Assembly (NCBI GenBank): GCA_036346225.1
Contig: JARFIW010001458.1
Coordinates: 1,488,001 to 1,552,000, forward strand
DNA from: Platerodrilus igneus
Lineage: Eukaryota; Arthropoda; Insecta; Coleoptera; Lycidae
Length of the DNA stretch: 64,000 bases
Direction of reading: 5' to 3'
Shown here: piece after piece, positions 37,300-48,399 of the stretch
Numbering within the stretch: position 1 is the stretch's first letter
Layout: each line of letters begins with the position of its first letter
Program-made: the position numbers and the translations under genes
The notes under the pieces: model-generated
The model's database searches: none
What the model was told of the DNA's origin: nothing
Seen by the model: only the letters and a program-made list of their open reading frames with translations

Positions 37300-38285
37300 A
37301 AATAACCAAAGAAGATAACGAGGAACAAATAATAAGAATTTTAAAAGAATACACCGCCGAGAGAAAACGATTTTACCTTTATTTACACAGAACTTTTATA
37401 TAAACGATTTTCAGAACTATACGTTAAATTATTCAATAACACAGGCCCTGAACTTATGCGATGCACAAGAAAATTATTAATTTTAGACGACCCTGACGAA
37501 ATAAACGAAGTAATAAGAAATCAACACGAAGGCAAAAGCAACCATCGCAGAATTAATGAAACATTAAAGCAACATATAAGACAACACTATTTTAAAGATA
37601 TGAAGGAGTTAACCACAGATTTTATCAACCAATGTGAACTATGCGACAAAGCAAAATACGACAGAACACCCCCAAAAATACCTTAATATTAACCAAAACA
37701 CCCGACAAACCTTTCCAAAAATTACATGCCGACACTCTAGTAGTAGAAGCACAAAACTCTTTAACCATTGTAGATGCATTCACCAAAATAGGCCAAGCAA
37801 TACCCATCACTTCTAAAAATAGCATTGACGTAACCCAAGGATTTTTACAAAACTTTACATTTTATGGCACACCCGAAACAAAAACTTTAGATAACGGCAG
37901 CGAATTTAATAATGAAAGGATACAAAACACATTAGAACTCCATAAAGTAAAAATTCATTTATAACCGAAAACCATCACGAATCAAACGGATTAATTAAAA
38001 GACTACATTCAACCCTGTTAGAACAAATCAAATTACTAAGATTAACTTACAAGAAGGAGCACATCACCAACTTAATATCATACACACTAATCGCCTACAA
38101 TAATACAATCCACTCATCAAAAAATTTTACACACTTAGAATTAACATTAGGACATTCAGATTCCTGTAACCCTTACTACATACACTATAACAAAGAAATA
38201 TATCAGCAGTATGCCAAAGACCACAAAGAGAAATTAAAAATAATTTACGACAAAGTCAAAGATAAGCTAGATAATGACAAATAAC
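37300..38285 (+). pseudogene. Integrase of element A
   Basis: A degraded N-terminal part is followed by the zinc-binding domain at 37456-37686 (NQHEGKSNHRRI and CELCDKAK). The catalytic core follows in another frame from 37641: a first Asp in LHADTL, a second in TLDNGSEF (about 37890), and a Glu near 37980 in yet another frame. A C-terminal part is traceable to about 38285. At least three shifts or stops are present. Confidence 0.88.
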
Positions 38286-38339
38286 GTACCACCACAACCC
38301 GCAATAAGAATACCGACGCAAATACATTTATAATAGGAC

Positions 38340-40214
38340 AAACCATGTATGAGAAAAATTTCCAAAGCAAAAGACATAAAACGGCACCCAGGAATTTAGG
38401 CTTGTTTAGGAACAAAAAAAAAATCAGACAAAAATATAGCCGCAGTAGACAACGGCAAGATAAAAAAATAGATTCATTTGAAAAACTTAAAACACCCTGT
38501 AATTTCAGATGTGTAGCCATCACCCTTATCGTCAACCTCCGCCAGGTAGAATGGACAACGAAATATTAATTAAAGACATAAAAAACAACCCCGGTATACT
38601 ACCTATAAAATTGGAAAATATGCAAAATACAATAGACTATTGGACATTTGCACAAAAATTTGATTTAACAGAATTAAAACAAGAATTTTAAATAATGAGA
38701 GACAATTATTACAGACTGAAACAATCAATGGACACAGACAAATTCGGAAAAGAATACGCAATGATGAATTACAGCAGTGTAATAGAAATCATTTTAAGGA
38801 ACATAGAAGATAAGTTTAATAGATTAATACCCACAAAACAAATTACAAGGCGAAAAAGAGGACTAATTAGCGGACTAGGTAACATAATAAAAGCTATCAC
38901 AAGCAATTTAGATAACCAAGACGCAGAACGTTATGACAATGCAATACAGCAATTAATTAAAAACCAAAACGATATAAAACCATTGTTAGCAACCAAATAT
39001 CTCAAACCCAATCTACTATAATAAAATTCAACGATACGTTAAGAAAGCTGTTAAGAAATCAGGATAGTATAGCCAATAGAATACAAATCCTTGAAACTAA
39101 CATGCAGACTACCATGTTAGGAATGCGAGACTTAGTTAGATTCAATACGATATTTACTCAAATAATATCAACCCTTACTTTACTCCAACAAATTTTAGCC
39201 ACATTAGAAAATGCCGTATCATTTGCAAAATTAAATACATTACACTCTAGTATCATTAAGAATTAGATCATTTATAACTAATAGTAAATTACCCTTTGAC
39301 GTAATAGAATCAAACGTTCTCATATTTGAAAAAATAGCTATAGTGAAGACAAAGGAAATCACATTTTTAATAGAAATCTCAATACTAGAGGGTGAAATTT
39401 ATAATTATTATCGTTTATTTGTTTTCCAATGAAGATTACTAGCATGTATCAAGTTATCATCCCCAAAACCAAGTTCCTATTCTTAAATGAACTCAGATAT
39501 GGTTACACAAACGACAAATGTAACCAAGTAACCCCAAATCAATATTTATGCCAATCATTGACAACAACAACCATCCAAGAAGACTGCCCTTTCGAAGTAC
39601 ATTAACTAAGATTTTCAAATCATTACGACAACTGTGTAGCAAAAGCAGTACAAATCAGCAATATGAAGATCCAAAAAGTTACAGAAAACAAATGGATTGC
39701 CGTATTTCCAACAGAAGTAATAACAACCATCCACTGCAAACAAGACGATCACAACTTAGCATAACCGGAAGCAAAGTAATCATCGTTAAGGAAGACTGTT
39801 ATTTAAAATTGAACAAGGAAATCCTCAGTGTATATCAAGGACCCCACAGTAACCAAAAAACACGCAAATTTACCAGAACTACAATTCAAGATAACGTAAA
39901 CTGAAGATGATGAAATAATCAAGAACCCCATGCAACTAGAACACCAAGACTTAGACGATCTCAACCACGCCATGAAATTAATGGACAATTATAAGGAACA
40001 TTTGAGTGAGTTACAAGTGCCAAAATTGCACTACGATAATATAAGCGTTTGGACAATTTTATTAATCATTTTAATAATTTTTCTAATTATATATGTATTT
40101 TACAAAATGTATCTTAGGTATAAGAATAACGAAAACAATTTTAGAAATAAGAAAACAAAGATAAATAAAGAAGTAACATATATACCCTTAGAGACAATGA
40201 ATTTTAAAAATTAA
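38340..40214 (+). pseudogene. env of element A, broken
   Basis: An envelope-type gene lies between integrase and the 3' LTR, as in insect errantiviruses, where it encodes a surface and a transmembrane subunit. The frame at 38695-39021 holds a furin-type basic site (RRKR, about 38848) followed by a small-residue, hydrophobic fusion-peptide-like run. That is the boundary layout of this family. Heptad-like helical sequence follows. The region 39025-39900 is split over frames by several stops. The last frame (39930-40214) has one hydrophobic span of about 20 residues (about 40047-40110) and a basic cytoplasmic tail, and ends 40 bp before the 3' LTR. With this many breaks the copy is a relic. Confidence 0.8.
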
Positions 40215-40242
40215 GCAAAAGTAAAGCCCTTAATTATTCTTT

Positions 40243-40254
40243 TACATCGGGAGG
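40243..40254 (+). other. Polypurine tract of element A
   Basis: The purine-rich run gggaggagtt leads into the 3' LTR start (agttatgtatcc). The exact border is uncertain by a base or two. Confidence 0.55.
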
Positions 40255-40409
40255 AGTTATGTATCCCCAATCTATATGAACCATTAATAGAAATTATTAG
40301 GAGTTAGTAAGAATTATAAAGAATTATTAAGTTAGATGCAAAATTGTACCTCAATGATAATTAAATAAAGGTTGTTAAAAGTTCACAAGCAAGTTGTGAG
40401 AACGGATGT
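40255..40409 (+). repeat. 3' LTR of element A, first part
   Basis: These 155 bp match the first part of the 5' LTR with about a dozen differences, and are cut off by element B at the target duplication ATGT (40406-40409). Confidence 0.93.
40406..40409 (+). other. Target-site duplication of element B, left
   Basis: ATGT precedes the TG of the B LTR and is repeated after its right end at 49939-49942. Removing B and one ATGT restores the LTR order of element A. Confidence 0.92.
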
Positions 40410-41946
40410 TGTAACATGTCATTTTACCTATGGTAAATGCCACGTTACAGCTTCAGTTATTTCTCTCTTTAAACCTCACCTTTTACCTAGAAAAGTCCAT
40501 CGAACCCTAATTTACACTTTACTTCTAATAGATAATTTATAATCACAGAACATATGAAGGTATGAGTATTTCATAAAGCACCGTGTTTGTTTCCAATATT
40601 TATACCTGTTAGTAATGTTGCCTATAATCCAGTGTTCTTGATATTTATTTTCATAGTTTAACTTTGCTAAAGAATTCTGTGATCGTTCCTTTCCTTATAA
40701 CTTCAAATTCCCCTCTCTGGTAATTAAAACAGATGTTTGCATGTCAAAGCGTACTGGCAAAAGTTTTCATTTCTTGTCTGGGTTCTGTGCACAACAGGTC
40801 GTCTTAAATTCAAGGTGACAAAATTGACCATGAGGTCGAAACAAGTATGTATTCCTTTATTAAATAATTAACTAATAGTCATCTAAATATTATTACAGAT
40901 GTCTAGCTTAGCGTTTTCCTTACCTCAATAAACTACAAATCCCACCGGATTACTTTTCCGATGGTAAGAATTAAATAGATACATTTTAAATTCCTTTACA
41001 TTTGTTATAGCGTGTTTAATTAATGCACGTGTTATATTTCAGGGTCGTTCTCTACCCTCATGTCTTCATACCTATATTTAAGTTCCGCTATGATGCAAAC
41101 TTGTTTTGCTGTCGTTTTTAAAGGAGATGACAATGCCGTTGTATTTTTGATTTACATTACCTCAACATGCAAATTTTAGTTTGGTTATATATTTCTCTTA
41201 AAATAATGGATCTATGAAGTTACACACAAAATTCTACCTCATCATTTTCCGTTGATGCTACCTGGGACTCCTAGAGTTTATACACCTTTAATTGGGATTT
41301 CCACAGATGGTCAGTTCAAGGAATTTTACGGTAACAACACATGTTTTACGATACACGTGTCAGGTATGACAAACTAAATAATATTTATCCACGCAAAATT
41401 AAAGTGAACTGATTTCTACAAATATTAAATTTTCTTTTCATTTTTCATTTGTAAAACGTACTAATATTACAGACAATTTATCTACTGTTTGCAATATTTA
41501 ATTCCTAATTATACATAGTCGTACTGGACGCATACTGTCCATATGTAAGCCACATGTTTCATGAAACTTATGGTAGTCAAGTTCATTCATTAACTTATTA
41601 ACGCTTTTTAAAAGCACAGTTACATTTTTTTAGTTACATAAAAACAAGTTTCATTATTTTTACTGATCTATTCTATTTCAAATGACTTAATAGAACTTTT
41701 ATGATATTTTTGTTCAAAATTAAATATCTAACAAAATTTAATAAATACGATAATTGATTTGTCTATAGTTTTCTCTCAGTTATTGATGTTACAGTTATTA
41801 GTTCACCAATTCTCTTCCCCTCGAGATTTTAAGTTTCATGCAGCCTACGCAACCACGACGGTCGATACTAGCTGTGCCAGAGCATAATTTTTTATGCTCT
41901 GTCGTGCACCTATCCTTTAATAACGCCTGAAAAAGGGTAGGGTGCA
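40410..41946 (+). repeat. 5' LTR of element B
   Basis: 1537 bp, starting tgtaacatgtcattttacc and ending gggtagggtgca. The first 40 bp form an imperfect hairpin (gtaac...ttttacc with ggtaaat...gttac). A clean hairpin, agagcat aatttttt atgctct, lies near 41879-41901, about 45 bp before the end. Confidence 0.95.
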
Positions 41947-42630
41947 CGTGGCGCCCAACTTTTTTTCTATACCTACACATGTTTACACGTGGCGCCCAAC
42001 CTACCTTCTTTTTTTCTTTCTCTTACCCACGTTTACACGTGGCGCCCAACTACCTAAATTTTTATTTCTCTCCTTTTTTTTCTCTTACGCACGTTTCCAC
42101 GTGACGCCCAAACCTATTTTTTTCTCTTACGCACGTTTACACGTAGCGCACAACGATTTTTTCCCCTATAATATTTTTTTCCATACCTGCCCACGCTTAC
42201 ACGAGGCACCCAAATTCCTAATAATTTTCTCTATATCTGGCACACGCATACACGTTGCGCCCAACATAATTTTTTTAAAATTTTTGATACAACACAACCC
42301 TACGATATTTTTTCTTTAAATTTTCTATACAACGCGCTTTGTTTTTTAATACTTTATACAGCACATGGCCACGCTTCCAAGTGACGTCTAACCTGTCTCA
42401 TTTTTTTTCCTCTTGCGTACGTTTACACGTGACATCCAACGTATCTTTCTTTTTTATCTAGTGCATGCTTGCACGTGTCGCTCAACGTATCTCGCTTTTT
42501 TCTTGCACACACTGTCACGTGAAGCCAACGTTTATTTTATACCTATTTCTACCTTAACGTTAACTACTTTACCGCCCAACGATATTTTTTATATATACCT
42601 GCCTACGTACACACGTAATGCTCAACTTAT
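41942..42630 (+). repeat. Tandem array of primer-binding-site-like units
   Basis: About twelve units of ~45-60 bp each contain a form of 'gtttacacgtggcgcccaac' followed by a T-rich spacer. The first three match the real primer-binding site perfectly in tggcgcccaac (41949, 41990, 42040). Later ones drift (gacgcccaa 42102, tagcgcacaac 42144, ttgcgcccaac 42255, gacatccaac 42431, aatgctcaac 42617). Frames read through the array are repeat translations, not proteins. Confidence 0.9.
41949..41960 (+). other. Primer-binding site of element B
   Basis: tggcgcccaac lies two bases after the LTR end. This is the tRNA 3'-end complement expected at this position. Variants of the site are then repeated downstream. 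Confidence 0.75.
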
Positions 42631-42875
42631 TTGGTTTATATACCACATAGTTCAAAATAAAAGTGAATTAATTTTTGGTAATATATTACAGTTATATAAT
42701 GTACCACTAAATCTTTCCTTCATATTATTTTTTTTTCAATTAGTTATATTTATAACTGACCTTAAAATATCTTGATTAATTGCTTTAAATAAATAAAGAA
42801 TTCCAATTTACGTAAATAATTTTTTTTTTCTTAAAATATAAATAAATATTCTATCTTAAAATATAAAAAACTAAA

Positions 42876-43298
42876 ATGGAAGCATACTTAAAAGCAGGTT
42901 ATTTACTAATAGAGGAGCTTGAGTATGAGCTTTACATAAGGTCCATTAGTTCAAAAAAGAGAACTATGGAGGATAAAAGAAAACTTTTGGCTCGTCAATT
43001 AAGAATTGAATTAAATAAACCACCTCCACATAAAGAACTATCTCAATATACTATAACTTTTGAGCAAGATAGTGAGCAAATAACTAATACTATAAATTCA
43101 ATTACGAATTTAATAGAAGAATTTGATGGTGATGTTAAAGATTCACTTTATAAAAGAATAATGTCTCGTCTGGCGCATGTATGTGGCAGAATAAACCGAT
43201 TAACTATTCCTGATAATGATAATGAAGTTGTAACAACTTTTAAAAATGAAAGTTATTCAACTGCACTTTTGTTAGATGCAGAACTTCATGAAAAATAG
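42876..43298 (+). pseudogene. gag N-terminal part of element B
   Basis: An ATG at 42876 opens a 140-codon, highly charged, helix-rich frame rich in Glu, Arg and Lys. It ends at TAG (43296). Its position right after the leader and before the capsid domain marks it as the gag N terminus. Between 43298 and 43370 the frame changes before capsid homology resumes. Confidence 0.7.
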
Positions 43299-43369
43299 AC
43301 AAATATGAAATTACTACCGGTAAAATTAATGTACCTTTAACAAATACTACCCCTACAATAAATGTTCAT

Positions 43370-44345
43370 CCACCAACAGTAACTTATATATCTAATCCTA
43401 CTCCAATTTCTTCTTGGTCAATAAAGTTTAATGGTAAACCAGACACAGTCTTTGAATTTTTAGAAAGAGTATCTGAATTAGCTGAAACCAGAAATGTTTC
43501 ACTACAAGATCTGTTTTCGTCTGCGATGGAATTGTTTGACGGAGATGCAATTGTTTGGTATAGGGAAATAAAACACTCTGTAACAGATTGGAACTCCTTA
43601 ATAACTCGTTTAAAACAAGATTTTCTACCTCCTAACATAGAAACTATTTTATGGGACGAAATAAGACTTAGAAAACAAAAGACGAATGAAGCAGTGACTA
43701 TCTATATAATGAAAATGCAGAATTTATTCCGCAGATTTCAAAAATTTCCTTTAAAATCGACGAGAATACAAATTATTTCACAAAATCTATTACCTGATTT
43801 TATTACACCACTTTCTATAATTTTACCTACAATTAATACTATCTCAGATCTCGTTACAGCTACAAAAAGATTAGAAGAATCTTTTCGTATAAAAAATCAA
43901 CTTATATCTAATAATAACTCATTTAAACCAACTACCTCTGTTTCACTACAAAACAAAATTCTTTTCCACAAAATCTTTATACACAAAATTTCAAGAAAGT
44001 AAACCGACAACTTGGACATACAACAATAAACATAAAATACAAAATTCTTCGTCTCAATTAAATGCCATACAATATAATACGATTCCAAAAATTCAAACAC
44101 AACCACAAACCACAATAAATAAAAATATAAATACAAATTTACCTACTTTCCCTTCAACTCAAAATACAAGTTATTTCTCAAATACCTATAGACATACCAC
44201 AAGTAAATGTTGGAACTGTTTAAAATCAGATCACACATACCCTAATTGTAATATTAAAAGAAAAATTTTCTGCTACAGATGTGGCATTTCTAATGTAAAA
44301 ATATCCACATGTCCCGTTTGCTCAAAAAAACGAATAAAAAAGTAC
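43370..44345 (+). pseudogene. gag capsid and zinc knuckles of element B
   Basis: From about 43370 the frame gives ISSWSIKFNGKPDTVFEFLER and later ALELFDGDAIVWYREI-type text, the retrotransposon gag capsid pattern (Retrotrans_gag family style), up to a stop at 44000. A shifted frame then has a first CCHC knuckle, CWNCLKSDHTYPNC (about 44210-44251). A second Cys-rich motif, CYRCGISN, has no clear His. These bind the element RNA. Two frame breaks separate the parts. Confidence 0.85.
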
Positions 44346-44378
44346 AGGACATATAGCCAACCCTGTACTGATATATCT

Positions 44379-45899
44379 ATGGCTACCCAAAATTATCTTA
44401 AACCAAATAAAATTGTCTCTACCTCTATTTTTTCTAAAAAACAAATGACTACACTACCTTATACAAATCTTACTTTACCTTATACAAAACCTACCTTACC
44501 TTTAAAAATAAATCAATGTTATAAAAATAAAAATTATAACATTACAAATTTGTCTAAGAAAAATTACCTTAACTTACATAAAATTTCTCAAAACAATGAT
44601 AACTGGTCAAAATGGTTGACTACTGTTAGAAATTTCTATAAATCAAAAACACATTCAATAGAAACTTATAATTTAATTACAAAACATTTAGATACTAGAC
44701 CATATCTTAAAGTAAAATTATTAGACATTTTTATAACTGCACTTTTCGATTCGGGAAGTAACATTTCTGTTATAGGATCTCTAGGCATACCTATAATAAA
44801 AACCTTAAAACTAAAAATATTTCCTTTAACTACACATAAATTACTAACTGCAGATGGCACTCCACAAAATATTTCTGGTACTTTACACTTGCCTATTTTC
44901 ATTGGTGACACATGTTGTTTCATTACTTGTTTAGTCGTTCCTGCACTACCTCACTCATTTATTTTTGGTTCGGATTTTGCGAAAAAGTTTGAACTATCTA
45001 TTAATTTTAAAAATAATTCCTGGGATGTTCACACATCTACAAATATACCTATACCTGTGGAAAAAATTCCTTTAAAAAATTTAGATAAACATAAACTTTG
45101 CACGTTAGATGATTTACTTCCTACACAATTACCTAAAGCAAAACAAATAGTAGATTCCTTTAATTTAATTGCAAGCACTGATACAAATATAGGTCGCACT
45201 GATAAAATTTATATGAATATTGACACTGGTGACCACAAACCTATCAGAAAGCGTCCGTACCCAATGTCCTCATATATGTCAAAAATATTGAATGAAAAAT
45301 TAGATGAAATGTTAGAGCTGGGTGTAATTGAAAAATGTACCTCACCTTGGTGTTCTCCTATCTTACTAGTTAAAAAATCTTCTGGTGACTATAGAGTTTG
45401 TTTTGATGGAAGAGCTCTAAATGAAATAACTACCCACGATAGCTACCCCATGCCTAATGTAGACCGAATTTTGAATTTGCTAAGAGGTGCTACATACATT
45501 TCTAGTCTTGATTTAAGACATAGCTTTTGGCAGCTACCTTTAACTACAGAGTCTAAGGACAAAACAGCCTTTAGTGTAATCTCCAGAGGCCAATTTAGGT
45601 TCGTTACAGTTCCCTTCGGTTTAAGAAACTCTGCTCAAACACAACAACGTCTCGTTGATACTATTTTTGGACCGGAGTTGGAACCCCATATTTTCTGTTA
45701 CCTCGAAGATATTATAGTCATATCTTCAACATTTTCTGAACACATTAAATTATTAGAAACAGTTCGTGACCGTCTAAAAGAAGCAAATTTAACTATAAAT
45801 CTCAAAAAATGTGAGTTTTTTAAAAAAACATTAAAATTCCTAGGATACATTGTTGGTTCAAATTCTATTAGAACAGATCCAGAAAAATTTCAGCAATGA
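44379..45899 (+). pseudogene. pol of element B: protease and reverse transcriptase
   Basis: A 506-codon frame. After a linker it has an aspartic protease (ALFDSGSNISVIG, about residues 120-132). RT follows with RKRPYPMSSYM near residue 290, YRVCFDGRALNE, SSLDLRHSFWQL (first catalytic Asp) and the catalytic box at residues 441-444. There the sequence reads Y-L-E-D instead of the usual Y-x-D-D. FLGYIVG near residue 488 is normal. The frame ends by a single-base shift at about 45895, after which thumb sequence (KRFVGMVSWYRRF) continues in the next frame. Confidence 0.93.
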
Positions 45900-46620
45900 C
45901 TAACTATCCAAGACCTAAAACAACCACACAAATTAAACGTTTTGTTGGCATGGTTAGTTGGTATAGAAGGTTTATAAAATCATTTTCTACCCTTATGTCT
46001 CCTATTAATGATCTGTTAAAAGGCAAAAGAAAAACAACCAATAGTTTGGAATTCCGAGGCTGAGTCAGCTTTTCTAAAAATAAAACAAATCCTAGTATCT
46101 GAGCCTATCTTATCTCAACCTGATTTCAGTCAACCATTCACGATAGAAGCTGATGCGTCAAATACTGGTTTAGGAGGAGTTCTATTACAAAATCTAAATG
46201 GTGAAGATCACATTATCTCTTACGTAAGCAGATCACTTACACGTTCTGAACGCAATTACTCCGTTACAGAACGCGAATGTCTCTCAGTTATTTTTTCTAT
46301 AGAAAAATTCCGTCCGTGGATAGAAGGAACAAAATTCACAGTCATAACAGATCATCACAGTCTGTTATGGCTCAATAATATCCAAAATCCTTCTGGGAAA
46401 CTGGCAAGATGGGCCACCCGTTTAAGACAACATACCTTCGATTTAATTCACCGTAAAGGCAAGTTACATGTAATACCTGATTCCCTTAGTCGATCAACAC
46501 AAGATAACACAGTAAATTTAAATACCTTAGAAATAGATTTAGCTAACATAGATGATTACTATGTATCTTTAAAAAATAAAATTACAATTTCTCCAGATAC
46601 CTATCCGCAATGGAAAATAG
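45900..46620 (+). pseudogene. RT thumb and RNase H of element B
   Basis: The region gives thumb sequence, then a frameshift near 46025. RNase H motifs follow: EADASNTGLGGVLL, SRSLTRSERNY with TERECLSVIF (catalytic Glu), TDHHSLLWL, and the domain end IPDSLSR at about 46470. It would be nearly intact but for the breaks on either side. Confidence 0.88.
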
Positions 46621-46628
46621 AAAATGGT

Positions 46629-47540
46629 TTGTTATACAAATTCCTGCCTTCAAATTTACCGTTAACTACGAATATAAATAATTGGAAAATCCTAGTACCT
46701 ATTAAACAAAGAAATGAAGTAATTTCTACTTGTCATGATGCACCTACTGCTGGACATTTTGGATTTTATAAGACACTAGCTAGACGTCAAGAAAATTACT
46801 ACTGGCCTAAAATGAAATATGATGTCATGAGGTATTGTAAAAATTGTTTAATATGTGGAGCACAAAAAGCATCGAATATGAAACCATTGGGTTTAGCAGG
46901 TAAAGAAAAAGATGTTACATTTCCGTTTCACACAATTGCTTTAGACCTCATAGGACCCCTTCCTAGGTCAAAACAAGGACACAAGTGGTTACTTGTAGTA
47001 GGAGACTGGTTTTCTAAATTCACTTTATTATTTCCTTTACGTAGTGCTACCGCAACAAATATCGAAAACATATCGAAAATAAAGTATTTCTGACCTACGG
47101 GTACCTAAATTTATAATATGTGATAATGGATCACAACTATCTGGAAACATTTTTAAAAATTTAATTGCCAATTATAATGTTGAAAAATATGGTACACTGC
47201 AGTATATTCCCCACAATGTAATTTTGTAGAACGAATAAATAAAACTGTAGGTACGGCGATTAGATCATATGTCGAAAAACACAACATGTGGGATGAGAAT
47301 ATAGCAAAAATTCAGTATGCTATAAATTCAGCAAAACATGAGGTGACAGGTTTTTCGCCAAATTTTTAAATTTTGGTAGACATGTACCTATTTCAGGGAA
47401 GTTTTATTATTCGTCTTATAAACCCTCTGATGACGTAGATATAATTCCTAAAGATAGGATAGCATATTCTACCGACCGACAAGGTCTTTTTAATCTCTTC
47501 AAAGATATAAAAAATAGATTATATCATGCCTATAAAAAAA
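46629..47540 (+). pseudogene. Integrase zinc and catalytic domains of element B
   Basis: The frame at 46629-47093 has the zinc site (CHDAPTAGHFGFYKT and CKNCLICGAQK) and the first catalytic Asp in TIALDLIGPLP, then GDWFSKF. It stops at 47091. The second Asp (CDNGSQL, about 47118) and the Glu (FVERINKT, about 47226) lie in shifted frames. Two breaks separate these parts. Confidence 0.9.
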
Positions 47541-47923
47541 TGTCTAGTCGTTACAATTTACGACGTAGACCATTTACTTTCAATGTAGGTGATACAGTTT
47601 GGAGATCAAACAAAGTATTGTCTAGTGCCGCTGATGCCTTTACTGCAAAACTTGCACCTAAATATATTTTATGTACAGTTAATAAAAAAATATCTAACCT
47701 AATTTATAATCTTACTAACCCAGATGGGTCAAAGACAAATAACTGGCACATAAAAAATTTAAAGCCGTATACAGGCAATGATATAAATTTAGTAAATTTT
47801 CTAAATATACCTACCTTAACTTACATATTACTAAACATAAATTTTCTTAACAAATTTTTTTTTGTTGTTACATTACACATATTTGATGTAAATTTTTTTC
47901 TTTTGATGACATATCATATCTAG
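47540..47923 (+). pseudogene. Integrase C-terminal part of element B
   Basis: The frame contains RYNLRRRPFTFNVGDTVWRSN and later APKYILCTVNKK and WHIKNLKPY, the small beta-barrel typical of the end of Ty3/gypsy integrase. The final 30 codons are hydrophobic and probably run past the functional end. No env follows. Confidence 0.85.
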
Positions 47924-48136
47924 CCCCCCACACTTACATACATAACTGGTTTACAACAGCTATGCCCTCCTTATACCCCCCCATTGTTTTTTTTCCTACA
48001 AATTTTTTGGTTTTATTTCTAATCCTTTTTACCCATGTTGAGTGGTTTAGTCCTTACCAATTTTGACTTCACTGATTTTTGACTTTACCAATTTTACTTC
48101 CCTTTGGGACGTGTGATACGCGTTAGATATTCCACC

Positions 48137-48285
48137 ACTCAAACATAATCCTTTCACTCAAACATGATCCTTTTCACTCAAACACAAGTTTTTTTCCCCA
48201 AACATAATTTTTTCTCTCAAACGTAATTTTTTTCTCCTCTCAAACATTTTTCTCAAACATACATTTTCTCTCAAATTTTTTTCTC
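48137..48285 (+). repeat. ctcaaacat repeats before the 3' LTR of element B
   Basis: About eight copies of 'ctcaaacata' plus a T-rich spacer (period ~18-25 bp) lie between pol and the polypurine tract. As in the leader array, each unit has a short conserved core and a pyrimidine-rich filler. Confidence 0.8.
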
Positions 48286-48390
48286 CTTTCCAATTACCTT
48301 TTTTATTTTCTTTTAATGAGTCTTTGATTTTAATCCACTTTTGGATTTCATAAAAAAAATATATCTTCATATATTTTTTTTTCTTTTGTT

Positions 48391-48399
48391 CCGGGGCAG
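48391..48399 (+). other. Polypurine tract of element B
   Basis: ccggggcag directly precedes the TG of the 3' LTR. It is short and partly interrupted by C. Confidence 0.55.

Noticed and set aside
41942..42775. Two frames of 125 and 120 codons with repeated Phe-rich text
   Set aside because: They are read through the primer-binding-site array and T-rich spacers; the repetition comes from DNA repeats.
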